Shown: positions 8,035-17,094 of the stretch, piece after piece
Layout: each line of letters begins with the position of its first letter
How positions within the stretch are numbered: position 1 is the stretch's first letter
Source: Myxococcales bacterium
GTDB lineage: Bacteria > Myxococcota_A > UBA796 > GCA-2862545
Reading direction: 5' to 3'
DNA: 64,000 bases
Assembly: GCA_019634415.1 (NCBI GenBank)
Contig: JAHQVJ010000116.1
Coordinates: forward strand, 23,133-87,132
Notes under the pieces: generated by a model
Databases searched by the model: none
What the model was told of the DNA's origin: nothing
Seen by the model: the letters and a program-made list of their open reading frames with translations, nothing else
Made by a program: the position numbers and the translations under genes

Positions 8035-9564
8035 GTGCTGACCTCCGCCTTTCTTGTTGGCGCTACGGCTCTCGCAACCCCCGAGATGGCCGAGCTTCCG
8101 TTCCGCATCGAGACCGAAGCGGGCAGCTTCGACGTCGTGAGCTGGCGGCCTCCGCCGATCCTGGTTCTCGACAAGGAGGATCGCACCTGCCGCCTCGGCC
8201 TGCGCTGGACGGCAAAGGGCCCGAGCGTCGACGATCGCGGCTGCCCCCAGTCCGCTCGCTCCGAGGCCATGGCCACGCTGGATGCCTGGTCCATCGAGGC
8301 CTCCGAGGACGCACGGCCCCAGGAGCTGGCGGAGATCTGGTTCGTCTACCCCCACGAGCCCGACACCGACGTGGCCGTCTTGGTGCGCCAGTCGTCGGGC
8401 GCGAACCTCACGCTGCCCACGGGCGTCGACGCGGCTCCCTTCTCGATCCTCGCCTGGACCTTCCTGCGCTTCCCCGACGCCAAGGAAGGGGCGACGGACG
8501 TGGAGACCTGTCAGGTGGACGTGCGTGCCGACGTCGCGGGCGTGGCCCAGCGGGTGCGGGCCACGGGTTGCGATCCCGCCTACGCCGACGCCGTGCGGGA
8601 CGCCGTGAAGGCTTGGCGCTTCGATCCCCCCACGCTCCATCGCGAGCCGCTGGAGACCTCGATCCGGTTCAGCGCCACCTTCGATCCGACTCAGCGGCCC
8701 GAAGCCGACGAGTGGAAGCCGGACGAGGACCGAATGAAGCTGTGGACCACGCGCCAGTTCGACGCGCTCACGCGCGCGGAGCGCCTGTGGTTCATCCGCG
8801 CCGCCCTCACCCCCACTGTGGAGCGAGATCTCGGACCGGGCCTGGTGCGGGTGTCGCTGCCCAAGAAGCCCGAGATCGGCGATCGCGAGCCGCTGATGTT
8901 CTTCGCGGCCGGCGAGCGCCAGGCGCAGGTGCCGTTGCCCGATCACCCGCCCATCTTCCTGCTCATGCGGCCCGGCCGGGAGATCGTGGAGGTCTACGAC
9001 GCACCGCGGCCCGATCCCAGCACCCTCGGGCTCGAGGGTCGGGCCACGTGCGAGCTGATCGTTCAGGTGGACGGCAACCGAGCGGTGGTGGTGTGGGCGC
9101 AGTCCTGTGATCCGGAGGTGCGCCGCGCCTCCATCGATGCCGCCCGTGACTGGATCCTGCAGCATCGAGGGGATTCGCGCGATCGCGAGCGCTTCACGGT
9201 CACCGTGCGCTTCGACGCAGACAACGAAGCCGAGCTGGTGTTCGACGCCCAGGACATGCAGACCGAGCGCGCAGACCTGCCGGCATACGTGCACACCGAG
9301 TCCCCACCCCGGCCCGCCCACCGCGTGCCCCCGAAGCTGCCGCGCAAGCTGGTGGAGGAACGCGGCCTACCGAACGGCGAGTGTCGGATGGAGATCCTGG
9401 TCACCAAGGGCGGCGCCACGAGGAACGCCCAGATCATCAGTTGTCCGACGGGCTTCCAGGCCTCCGCGCTGAAGGCCGTGAAGCGCTGGCGCTGGGATCC
9501 GGCGACGGTGGACGGACAACCGGTGGCAGTGACCACCGAGGTGCAGATCCGCTTCGCCCCTTAG
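8035..9564 (+). CDS. Protein with three TonB-C-like domains
   Basis: This 509-residue protein starts at GTG 8035 with a weak signal-like N-terminus (LTSAFLVGATALA) and no strong ribosome-binding site. Three segments resemble the TonB C-terminal fold: one near residues 160-220 (TCQVDVRADVAG then AVKAWRFDPP), one near 340-400 (TCELIVQVDG then AARDWIL), and one at the end (ECRMEILVTKGG then VKRWRWDPA). Each has a Cys pair 20-21 residues apart, as also seen in the kinase at 14118 and the TonB-like protein at 54540. No transmembrane anchor is clear. It may be a periplasmic partner of TonB-like systems. The fold call is by pattern and the function is inferred. Confidence 0.65.
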   Translation: MLTSAFLVGATALATPEMAELPFRIETEAGSFDVVSWRPPPILVLDKEDRTCRLGLRWTAKGPSVDDRGCPQSARSEAMATLDAWSIEASEDARPQELAEIWFVYPHEPDTDVAVLVRQSSGANLTLPTGVDAAPFSILAWTFLRFPDAKEGATDVETCQVDVRADVAGVAQRVRATGCDPAYADAVRDAVKAWRFDPPTLHREPLETSIRFSATFDPTQRPEADEWKPDEDRMKLWTTRQFDALTRAERLWFIRAALTPTVERDLGPGLVRVSLPKKPEIGDREPLMFFAAGERQAQVPLPDHPPIFLLMRPGREIVEVYDAPRPDPSTLGLEGRATCELIVQVDGNRAVVVWAQSCDPEVRRASIDAARDWILQHRGDSRDRERFTVTVRFDADNEAELVFDAQDMQTERADLPAYVHTESPPRPAHRVPPKLPRKLVEERGLPNGECRMEILVTKGGATRNAQIISCPTGFQASALKAVKRWRWDPATVDGQPVAVTTEVQIRFAP

Positions 9565-9683
9565 GGAGTCGAGCAGATTGCGGAGCCGTCGGCAAGGGGC
9601 CGGATCCAGGCTCGAAGAGCCCCGGTCCCGTGCCAGCGGCTCTGAAAAACGCGACGACGAAGACCGCAACATCCCCGACCCAA

Positions 9684-10229
9684 TCAACGCTCGTGCGAGA
9701 GCACCTCGACCGAGCCGTCCGCCGCCGTGATCACCGGCTCGTAGCCGCTCGCCACCAGGTTCCAGCGCCGGCCGTACACGTGCACTCGCCGCGTCTGTGC
9801 ACCCGCCGCGTCCACCAGCGTGCCCCCCGCGTGCGTCCAGGCGAGCAGGCTCCCCCGCAGGTTGCGCACGTCGAAGCCTTCCTTGGTCAGGCTCCGCGCC
9901 TCCCAGCCGCTGCGCGCCCCCACCGTGCAGAACACCACGATCCGCCGCTTCTGGTAGGCCGCCGGATCGGCCCGCAGCTGCGCCAGCGTGATCGATCCCG
10001 GCAGCGTCGACACCTCGCGCTCCACCGGCGGACGCACGTCCACCAGTACCCAGTCGCTGCCCTTGTCCAGCGTCGTCTTCAGCTCCGCCGCCGACACGTC
10101 TCGCACACCCGAGAACGCCACCCGGTACGACGCGTACATCCGATCGATGCGCACCAACCGCTCGGAGTCCGTCGGTGGCGACGCCAGCGACGCCAAACTC
10201 GCCAGCCACAGCGTCAACAGCCCGATCAC
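9684..10229 (-). CDS. Periplasmic rhodanese-domain protein
   Basis: This 181-residue protein starts at GTG with GGAGGG upstream and has a signal peptide (MIGLLTLWLASLASLAS). The rhodanese domain covers about residues 43-130, with WVLVDVRPP and the active-site loop CTVGARSG holding the persulfide-forming Cys101. A C-terminal segment of 50 residues is extra. Rhodaneses move sulfane sulfur or act as redox or phosphate-like sensors; export suggests an envelope role. It lies downstream of a DUF4230-like membrane protein on the same strand. Confidence 0.82.
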   Translation of the reverse strand: MIGLLTLWLASLASLASPPTDSERLVRIDRMYASYRVAFSGVRDVSAAELKTTLDKGSDWVLVDVRPPVEREVSTLPGSITLAQLRADPAAYQKRRIVVFCTVGARSGWEARSLTKEGFDVRNLRGSLLAWTHAGGTLVDAAGAQTRRVHVYGRRWNLVASGYEPVITAADGSVEVLSHER

Positions 10230-10250
10230 GCCCTCCTCATCTCGCGCGTA

Positions 10251-11456
10251 TCATTCGACCGGAGCCTGTCCCGCGAACACCACCTCCACGCGATACTGCG
10301 ACCCCGGCAGCGCCGTCACCGGGCTGTACAGATCCTGGACCAGACCCTCCGCCCGCTCCTCGGCCTGTGCGAGCAACCCGTCCTTCAGCGCCTGAGCCTC
10401 CACCTGCTTCTGCAGCGCCGCGATCGCCTGGTTGCGCTGCGCCGACGTCAGCGACGTCCACCAGCCCTCCTTCTCCTGCGAGAACTCCGGCACCAGCGTG
10501 TTCGACAGCACCTCCGCCCGCGGCAGCGCCACCCGGATCAGGTGCTCGTCGTGCAGCACCGTCACCTCGTAGGACTCGTGCATCTTGAAGCCCGACTTCA
10601 CGATGCCCGTGCCGCGCACCTCCAGCGTGGCCACGTCCGTGGACTCGATGGGCCACCCCTCGAAGACCTTGGACTCGTAGTCGTGCCGCACGCGGCCCTG
10701 CACCTGCACCTCGGCCGTCGCCAGCTCCATGATGGCCTTGCGGTGCCGCGTCTCCGCCGCCGTCACCGAGGCCGACACGTCCCTCGCCAGCGCCGCCTCC
10801 GACAGCTCGCGCGCCCAGGGAGCCAGCAGCTCCTTGTCCACGAACGCACACAGCCCCGAGATCACCGGCCGCGGCTCGTCCGGCGCCACCGACGTGAGGA
10901 ACGCCTCCCGCACCACGCCGCAGGCCTCGTCCTTGAGCAAGGTGTGCAGATCACTCGCCGCCGTGTGGTGCGACAGCGACATCCGGCTCCCCGGCAGCGG
11001 AGCCCGCCGCGCCTGCCATCCCGACAGCGTGTCGTGGTTCGCCGCGATCACCGGGGCCTTCATCTGCGACCAGGTCGTCCGCGCCCGCTGCGCGTGGCCC
11101 GCCTCGAAGGGGTAGGCCCGCCCCGTACGCTCGATGAGGGCCTCGTACAGCCGGTCCAGGGCCGACACGAACCGCGGCGAGGGCGGATCCTGTCCCAGAT
11201 CCGACAGCCCGTCCACCACCGCCTGCACGTCCAGGTTCAGCGCCGCACCGCCCCCCTTCTGCACGATGGTGCGCGCATCCTTGCTGTTGCCGTAGCCCTC
11301 CCGGAATCCCTGGGCGTGACCACGCTCGTAGCCGAAGGCGTCCCCCGAGCGGTAGACCCAAGGGATCACGTAGGCCAGCGCACCGCCCAGCAGGAGCAGG
11401 AACAGCAGCGTACGCACAAAGCCGCCCGAGCGACGGCCGCGGTTCGATTCCGACAT
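10251..11456 (-). CDS. Membrane-anchored DUF4230-like protein
   Basis: This 401-residue protein has one N-terminal transmembrane segment (about residues 14-30, VRTLLFLLLLGGALAYVIP) and a large extracytoplasmic part. Residues 245-390 (VQVQGRV, then VTVLHDEHLIRVALPRAEVLS, then a long helix of Ala, Gln and Glu) follow the pattern of DUF4230 proteins. Residues 45-240 have no family I recognise. The start is an ATG; the gap to the methyltransferase gene upstream is 7 nt, so the two are probably co-transcribed. Function is unknown. Confidence 0.65.
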   Translation of the reverse strand: MSESNRGRRSGGFVRTLLFLLLLGGALAYVIPWVYRSGDAFGYERGHAQGFREGYGNSKDARTIVQKGGGAALNLDVQAVVDGLSDLGQDPPSPRFVSALDRLYEALIERTGRAYPFEAGHAQRARTTWSQMKAPVIAANHDTLSGWQARRAPLPGSRMSLSHHTAASDLHTLLKDEACGVVREAFLTSVAPDEPRPVISGLCAFVDKELLAPWARELSEAALARDVSASVTAAETRHRKAIMELATAEVQVQGRVRHDYESKVFEGWPIESTDVATLEVRGTGIVKSGFKMHESYEVTVLHDEHLIRVALPRAEVLSNTLVPEFSQEKEGWWTSLTSAQRNQAIAALQKQVEAQALKDGLLAQAEERAEGLVQDLYSPVTALPGSQYRVEVVFAGQAPVE

Positions 11457-11463
11457 GGCGGCA

Positions 11464-12372
11464 TCATGACACGTCGCGCAGGCCCCGGGTCAGCGCCGCC
11501 ACGTGGTCGGGACCCGTGCGGCAGCAGCCGCCGATCACGGCGGCCCCCAGCGCCTTCCATTCCGATGCCTGCGCCACGAAGTCGTGCACGTCGGGCTCGC
11601 CCACCCAGCAGCGACGATCCCCGTCGAAGCGCTCTCCGGAGTTCGGATAGACCACCGCTGGGGCCGTGAGGCCCGCCTGCCGACAGCGACGTAACAGCGG
11701 CGTGACATGGCGCGGGGCCGTGCAGTTGATGCCCCAGGCCCACACCGCGTCGGACGCCTGCACCACCCGCGCCACCTCCTCGATGGGGGTGCCGTCGGAG
11801 AGGTGCGCGCCGTCGCGGCACGACACGCTGATCCAGCCCGGGAGCGCTCCCTCGGCGAACAGTGACGCCAGCGCCCGAACCTCGCGCAGGCTGGGCACCG
11901 TCTCGCAGGCCAGCAGATCAGCTCCACTGCCGCACAGCAGCTCCCAACGCGGTCGGTGGAACGCCACCAGCTCGTCCACCGACAACCCGTCGTCGCCGCG
12001 GAACTCCGAGCCATCCGCCAGGGTGGCGCCGTAGGGCCCCACGCTCGCCGCCACCGCAGCGGCTCCGTCACCGCGAGCGCGCAGCGCCAAGCGCACCGCC
12101 TGCAGCATCACCGCCTCGGCGCGCGAGGCCTCGAGCCCCAGCGCCATCAACCCCTGGGGCGTGGCCTGGTAGGTGGCCGCGATCACGCAGTCGGCCCCCG
12201 CCTGCAGGTAGCGCTCGTGCACTGCCACCACCGCGTCGGGCGCCTCCATCACCACGCGTGCCGACCACAGCGGGTGGTCCAGGTCGTGGCCGTCCGCCTC
12301 GAGCTGTGTGGCCAGTCCCCCATCGAGGATCGCCACCCCGTGCGCCTGCAGGGCGCGCTGAAGACCCGGCAC
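11464..12372 (-). CDS. mmuM: Homocysteine S-methyltransferase (MmuM-like)
   Basis: This protein of about 302 residues transfers a methyl group from S-methylmethionine or SAM to homocysteine to make methionine. Motifs: AILDGGLATQLEADGHDL at the N-terminus, GPYGATLADGSE, the zinc Cys in GINCTAP, and the zinc pair in GGCCRTGP near the C-terminus. I chose GTG 12372 because it aligns with the usual family start; ATG 12435 would add 21 Pro-rich residues and overlap the start of the divergent gene. It is cytoplasmic. Its companion downstream is the DUF4230-like gene, with no evident metabolic link. Confidence 0.88.
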   Translation of the reverse strand: MPGLQRALQAHGVAILDGGLATQLEADGHDLDHPLWSARVVMEAPDAVVAVHERYLQAGADCVIAATYQATPQGLMALGLEASRAEAVMLQAVRLALRARGDGAAAVAASVGPYGATLADGSEFRGDDGLSVDELVAFHRPRWELLCGSGADLLACETVPSLREVRALASLFAEGALPGWISVSCRDGAHLSDGTPIEEVARVVQASDAVWAWGINCTAPRHVTPLLRRCRQAGLTAPAVVYPNSGERFDGDRRCWVGEPDVHDFVAQASEWKALGAAVIGGCCRTGPDHVAALTRGLRDVS

Positions 12373-12433
12373 CGGAATGCCGGGGACCCGCGGCCGCCCG
12401 TGTGGGCCGTTGGGTGCGTGGTAAGGGGGCAGC

Positions 12434-12811
12434 ATGACGAACGAGACGGTAACGCTGAAGCAACGCAGCGGGGATCCCGTGGAGGGAACCGCGGTGGTCA
12501 CGCGCTACGCCGCCACGGACCGCACCACCCGCGCAGGCGCCATCGCCCTGGGCGGCATCCTCCTCGGCGGTCTCTCCATCGTGGTGCCCGGCGTCCACCT
12601 CATCAGCACCTGGCTGCTGCCCCTGCTGGGCTTGGGGATCGCGGCCTACGTCCACCGGATCCACGCACGGGTCGGAACGGTGCGCGGGATCTGCCCCAGC
12701 TGCGGAGAAGACATGGCCATCGAGGACACCGGAGCGGTGGCCGACGAGGCAGTGTGGGTACGATGTGACCGATGCACCCACCCCATGGAACTGATCCTCC
12801 GCCCCCAGTGA
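12434..12811 (+). CDS. Membrane protein with C-terminal zinc ribbon
   Basis: This 125-residue protein starts at ATG with AAGGGGG upstream. Two transmembrane segments are predicted (about residues 33-53 and 57-73, GAIALGGILLGGLSIVVPG and TWLLPLLGLGIAAYV). A cytoplasmic C-terminal zinc ribbon follows, with CPSCG and CDRCT about 26 residues apart. The stop codon overlaps the next gene, pointing to an operon with the DUF1704 metallopeptidase. Its function is unknown. Confidence 0.75.
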   Translation: MTNETVTLKQRSGDPVEGTAVVTRYAATDRTTRAGAIALGGILLGGLSIVVPGVHLISTWLLPLLGLGIAAYVHRIHARVGTVRGICPSCGEDMAIEDTGAVADEAVWVRCDRCTHPMELILRPQ

Positions 12812-14052
12812 GCCCTTCTCCCCTCGAAGGCACCCTGAAGACCCTGGACCGCACCCTGGTCCGCGCTGCGCGCTCCGTGCGGGTCCTCGGAACGCTGACC
12901 TGGCCTGCTTCCGTGGAGGCACCCTTCCTGGCGGCCTGGCGGAAGGGCGCTCCGATCCTGCCCGAGCCTCCGCCCCTGGAGATCGACGACCTCGATCCGC
13001 TGGAGGCCCCACTCGAGCACGTGGCCCGACGGGCGGATCCCGAGCACCCCGCGGGGGCCTTCCTGGTGCGCACGGCACGGGGCTACCTGCGTGCCCTGGA
13101 GCTGCTCCGCACGGCGGGCACCCCCCGCTTCGCCGAGGTGTCGCTGGAGCTGTTCGGCGGGCCCGAGGACCGGATCGTGCGTGGGGCGCCCAGCCCCCTC
13201 GAAGAGGCGGAGCACCTGATCGAGGCAGCAGGCAGCATGGCCTGTGACCCCGAAGACGGCACGCTGTCGGCGGAGGAGGCGGCGACCCGCCTGGAGCAGA
13301 TGGCCGCGCCCCACTTCGACGAGCCCCTGCCCGTGCAGCTGGATCCGGCGCTGGGATCGCTGGCGGCGGCAGGCTCGAAGCGGGTGCGGCTGCGAGATGG
13401 CGTGCGGTACACCGAGGCGCAGCTCGAGCAGCTGCTGCAGCACGAAGCGCTGGTGCACTCGGCCACCAAGCGCAATGGCCGCAACCAGCGGTGGCTGCGA
13501 TCGCTGGGCCTGTCGTCGCCCCGAACGGCCGCCACCCAAGAAGGGCTGGCCACCCTCGCAGAGCTCATCACCGACACCATCGATCTGCTGCGCCTCAAGC
13601 GCGTGGCCCTGCGGGTGAAGGCCGTGCACGCGGCCCTGCAGGGAGCGGACTTCCTCGACGTGTTCCGCCTGCTGCTCGAGGCCGGCCAGCCCGAGGTGGA
13701 GGCCTATCGCTCCACCATGCGCGTGTTCCGCGGTGGGGACGTGCGCGGCGGTGTCGCCTTCACCAAGGACGTCGTGTACCTGTCGGGCCTGCGAGAGGTG
13801 CACACCTTCCTGCTCGCGGCCATGCGAGAGCACCGCCACGACCTGCCCGTCACCTTGTTCGTGGGGCGGCTGACGCCCGGAGACGCAGTAGCGCTGGCGC
13901 CCCTGGTGCAGAGCGGATTATTGCAGCCGCCCGCGGTGGTCCCGCCCTGGGTGGCGCGCCGCGACCACCTCGCTGCGAACCTCACCTGGACGGAGTTCGG
14001 GCACCGGATCCCCCTCGATCGCATCGCCTTGTCGGACTTCGAGCCGACTTGA
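12808..14052 (+). CDS. DUF1704 (QEGLA-motif) metallopeptidase-like protein
   Basis: This protein of about 414 residues shows the zinc signature HEALVH (HExxxH, residues 212-217) and the QEGLA motif (244-248) that defines DUF1704, the family annotated as flavohaemoglobin-expression-modulating QEGLA proteins and related to the eukaryotic MATCAP tyrosine carboxypeptidases. The Glu of QEGLA is the expected third metal ligand. GTG 12808 overlaps the upstream TGA by 4 nt; ATG 12772 would add 12 residues inside the previous gene. The substrate in bacteria is not known. It is likely cytoplasmic and co-translated with the zinc-ribbon membrane protein. Confidence 0.82.
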   Translation: MSPSPLEGTLKTLDRTLVRAARSVRVLGTLTWPASVEAPFLAAWRKGAPILPEPPPLEIDDLDPLEAPLEHVARRADPEHPAGAFLVRTARGYLRALELLRTAGTPRFAEVSLELFGGPEDRIVRGAPSPLEEAEHLIEAAGSMACDPEDGTLSAEEAATRLEQMAAPHFDEPLPVQLDPALGSLAAAGSKRVRLRDGVRYTEAQLEQLLQHEALVHSATKRNGRNQRWLRSLGLSSPRTAATQEGLATLAELITDTIDLLRLKRVALRVKAVHAALQGADFLDVFRLLLEAGQPEVEAYRSTMRVFRGGDVRGGVAFTKDVVYLSGLREVHTFLLAAMREHRHDLPVTLFVGRLTPGDAVALAPLVQSGLLQPPAVVPPWVARRDHLAANLTWTEFGHRIPLDRIALSDFEPT

Positions 14053-14117
14053 CTGCGACGGTTCGACGACCCGGTCGATAATGTGTCGGCGCACCAGCCC
14101 GTGCCCTTGAGTCGGTC

Positions 14118-16175
14118 ATGCTCGAGTCCCTCAATCCCCAGAAGCCAGCCCCGATCCTCGGCCGCTACGAGGTCGTGGGGCGACTGGGCGAGGGCGGCAT
14201 GGCCGAGACGTGGCTGTGCAAGATCTCGGGCTACCGCGGCTTCTCGCGCCACGTCGTGGTGAAGGTGCTTCAGGCGGGTCACCTCGACGATCCCGACTAC
14301 CACGACATGTTCTTCGACGAAGCGCGGATCGGCACGCTGCTGAAGCACCCGAACATCCCGCGCGTGGAGGAGTTCGACGTCTCGGGGGGCGTGCCGTTCA
14401 TCGTGCAGGAGTACGTCGACGGCCCCAGCCTGCTGCAGCTCCTGAAGCGCCGCGGCGACGACGCGGGACTGCCCGCGCGGATCGCCGTTCGGGTCTTGCT
14501 CGACGTCGCCTCGGCCCTCGACTACGCCCACCGCGCCACCGATCCGCAGGGCGCCCCGCTGAACCTGGTGCACCGCGACATCTCTGCGGCCAACATCCTG
14601 GTGGCCAGCGGCGGCCAGGCGCAGCTCATCGACTTCGGTGTGGCGCGCTTCGAAGACCGTGAGTCCACCACCCAGACCGACGTCATCAAGGGCAAGTTCC
14701 GCTACCTGGCGCCGGAGGCCCTGACCGGCAGCACGCCCTCGCCCGCCATGGACATCTTCTCGCTGGGGGTGGTGCTGTTCACTGCGTTGGTGGGCCGCTT
14801 TCCGTGGCGCGCCGACGCCATGGTGTCGGATCGCTTCCGCAACCTCGACGTCAAGGGCCAGCTGGCGCCGGAGCTGGATCCCGCGATCGACGTGATCGTG
14901 CGACAATGCCTGCATCAGCGACCCGAGCAGCGCCCCACCGCCCGCGGGCTGCGGCAGGCGCTGGAGCAGTACCTCGAGGGGACGGGCGGCCCCGTCACCG
15001 ACGAGCAGGTCAGCGACGTGGTGCGCCAGGCCTTCCCCGAAGGCCGCGACGGGTGGCTGTCCTCCCCGCTGGTCCACCACAGCGCGCTGGCCACGGCCAC
15101 GCCCCACCCACCCCGCCGCAGCCGGACCTGGATCGGCATCTCGCTGGTGACGCTGCTGGTGCTCCAGGCCTTGGTGGTCCTGTGGGTGGCCACGCGCGAC
15201 ACCGAGCCAGTCCCCACGGACGTCGAGCCCAGCATGGGCACCGAGGGGCTCACCCTGTTGCTCGACGAGGCCGAGTCCCTCATCGCTGCCGGGCAGTTCC
15301 GGGCAGCTCAGGATCTGCTCCAGCGCACCGCCGCGGTCGACGTGCCCGATCCCGACGTGCTGATCCGCACGAGCCAGCTCACGAGCAGTGCCGAGCGTGG
15401 CAGCCTGCAGCAGCAGGCACTGGGCGCCATGAACGTGGGCGACCGCACGCTGACGCGCAAGAAGGTGGAGGCCCTGCTCCTGGCGTTCCCCTCCGACGAG
15501 GTCGGCCTGAAGCTGCTCCAGGATCTGCAGCCGAAGCGACCGCCGCCAGCGCCAGATGCGGGCCAGGGATTCCTGCGCCTCGAGGTCGCCGGTGGCATCT
15601 TGGTGGCCATCGATGGCGACCTGGTGGGCCTCACCCCCCTCGACGAGATCGGCCTGCCGCCCGGCCCGCACGAGATCGTGCTCCGGCGAGAGGGCTTCGC
15701 CGATCTGTCGCGGACCATCTCCATCGAGAAGGCGACCACCTACGCCCTGCATGTCGAGCTCGAGCCCGTCGAGACCCCTGGCGAGCCCGTGACCCCTCCC
15801 TCCATCGACGAGGAAGCCGAGGACGTCGTCGCGGATCCTCCCGTCGAGCCCCCACCCTCCGAGGAGGGTGCCCCCGACCAGCCCATGGCGGCCATCCGCT
15901 TCTTCCCCACCGAAGATCTACAGCTCCGCCGGAAGGTGCCCCTGGCCTTCCCCGGAGAAGCTCGCGACGTGCCCGAGTCCGAGCTGGCCTGCACCGCTCG
16001 GGTGTTCATCGACGAGCGGGGCACCCCCTACGACGTGGTACCCGACGCGACCTGCCCGGGGGTCCTCCACCAGTCCACCGTGGTGGGTCTGTCCAAGTGG
16101 CGCTGGTACCCGCCCAAGATGGACGGCGAGAAGGTAAAGGCTCAGACCCGAGTGCGAGTGCGATACAAGCAGTGA
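14118..16175 (+). CDS. Transmembrane Ser/Thr protein kinase with PEGA and TonB-C-like domains
   Basis: The 685 residues carry, in order: a Pkn2-type kinase (about 15-280; glycine loop GEGGMAETW, Lys in VVVKVL, catalytic HRDISAANI, DFGVA, APEAL), one transmembrane helix (about 337-358), a helical linker, a PEGA domain (about 485-550, GGILVAIDGDLVG) and a C-terminal TonB-C-like domain (about 610-685, IDERGTPYDVV, SKWRWYP). The last two lie outside the cytoplasm. A kinase with an exported TonB-C-type sensor could report on TonB-like envelope complexes; this is inferred. A lipase gene starts one base after the stop. Confidence 0.9.
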   Translation: MLESLNPQKPAPILGRYEVVGRLGEGGMAETWLCKISGYRGFSRHVVVKVLQAGHLDDPDYHDMFFDEARIGTLLKHPNIPRVEEFDVSGGVPFIVQEYVDGPSLLQLLKRRGDDAGLPARIAVRVLLDVASALDYAHRATDPQGAPLNLVHRDISAANILVASGGQAQLIDFGVARFEDRESTTQTDVIKGKFRYLAPEALTGSTPSPAMDIFSLGVVLFTALVGRFPWRADAMVSDRFRNLDVKGQLAPELDPAIDVIVRQCLHQRPEQRPTARGLRQALEQYLEGTGGPVTDEQVSDVVRQAFPEGRDGWLSSPLVHHSALATATPHPPRRSRTWIGISLVTLLVLQALVVLWVATRDTEPVPTDVEPSMGTEGLTLLLDEAESLIAAGQFRAAQDLLQRTAAVDVPDPDVLIRTSQLTSSAERGSLQQQALGAMNVGDRTLTRKKVEALLLAFPSDEVGLKLLQDLQPKRPPPAPDAGQGFLRLEVAGGILVAIDGDLVGLTPLDEIGLPPGPHEIVLRREGFADLSRTISIEKATTYALHVELEPVETPGEPVTPPSIDEEAEDVVADPPVEPPPSEEGAPDQPMAAIRFFPTEDLQLRRKVPLAFPGEARDVPESELACTARVFIDERGTPYDVVPDATCPGVLHQSTVVGLSKWRWYPPKMDGEKVKAQTRVRVRYKQ

Positions 16176-16176
16176 C

Positions 16177-17094
16177 ATGAGCGGCGTCGTCTGGGTACTC
16201 CTCATCCCCGTCACCGTTGCGGCGGGTGTCGTCAGCACCATGGCGGTGGTGCAGATCGATCGCTTCCACCGCTACCACGTGCACAAGGGCAATCCGCCCC
16301 CTCCCATCACTCCCCACACGGTGCTGCGCGAGCTGCGCAGCGTGGCCACGGTGGCCTGGTGGACGCTGTGGGCCGCGCTGTCCGATCCGCTACGCCGTCC
16401 TGCACGGACCACCGGCGTTCCGGTGGTCTGCGTGCACGGCTACTCGCAGAACGCCACGAACATGTGGGGGATCCGGCAGGTGCTGGAGCGCGCTGGCCGC
16501 AGCACCCTCGGTGTGTCCATGGTCCACCGGATAGCCCCCTTGGATCACTACGCAGACCACCTAGAGCGGGCCATCGACGGGCTCCGACAGACCGAGGGCC
16601 CTCGATTCGACGTGGTGGCCCACAGCATGGGAGGGCTGGTGCTCCGGGTGGTGCTGGATCGGAGGCCCGATCTGCGCGCAGGGATCGGCACCGTGATCAC
16701 CCTCGGCTCCCCGCATCGCGGCACGGCGGCCGTGCGCGGCATGACCTTCCTACCCGAGCTCCGAGCCATGGCGCGTCGCTCCCCGTTGCTGAGCACGCTG
16801 CCGAGCCTGGGCCGCCTGCTGCCCCACGCCACGCTGGTCACCGTGGCGGGCACGTCGGACACCGTGGTCTACCCGAACTCCTCGTCGCTGGAGCCGGAGG
16901 GGCAGACGGTGCTGCTCCGCGATGTGGGCCACGCAGGGCTGCTCACCGACAAGCGGGCCCTGGCGGCGGTGCGAGCAGCTCTGCGGCCGTCGACGGGTCA
17001 GGTGGAGACCATCTCCTGCGGCGAGGAGCGCCCCGAGCGCCGTCGCCGCATGCGCCGCAGCTGCGCCGCACAGTCCGGCACCTCGCCGAAGTGA
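16177..17094 (+). CDS. Alpha/beta-hydrolase lipase or esterase
   Basis: This 305-residue protein has an N-terminal transmembrane or signal-anchor helix (VVWVLLIPVTVAAGVVSTMAV). The hydrolase core has the oxyanion segment VVCVHGYSQN, the nucleophile elbow VAHSMGG (Ser about 150) and a late His in DVGHAG. The organisation is that of bacterial triacylglycerol lipases and GPI-inositol deacylase-like esterases. It starts one base after the kinase stop codon, so it is co-transcribed with it. Its last 97 nt overlap the end of the convergent TusA-like gene, so its Arg-rich tail may not be structural. Confidence 0.82.
   Translation: MSGVVWVLLIPVTVAAGVVSTMAVVQIDRFHRYHVHKGNPPPPITPHTVLRELRSVATVAWWTLWAALSDPLRRPARTTGVPVVCVHGYSQNATNMWGIRQVLERAGRSTLGVSMVHRIAPLDHYADHLERAIDGLRQTEGPRFDVVAHSMGGLVLRVVLDRRPDLRAGIGTVITLGSPHRGTAAVRGMTFLPELRAMARRSPLLSTLPSLGRLLPHATLVTVAGTSDTVVYPNSSSLEPEGQTVLLRDVGHAGLLTDKRALAAVRAALRPSTGQVETISCGEERPERRRRMRRSCAAQSGTSPK

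Noticed and set aside
7366..9321. Minus-strand 651-codon open frame
   Set aside because: Only its last 190-200 codons are a real protein; the rest is antisense to the TonB-C-like gene and has shadow composition (His, Gly and Arg-rich).
9609..9621. GGCTC-GAA-GAGCC hairpin between convergent genes as a terminator
   Set aside because: The stem is only five base pairs and no T-tract follows on either strand.
14049..14082. TTGACT and GATAAT boxes before the Ser/Thr kinase gene
   Set aside because: Spacing is 22 nt, too long for a sigma-70 promoter, and the first box overlaps a stop codon.
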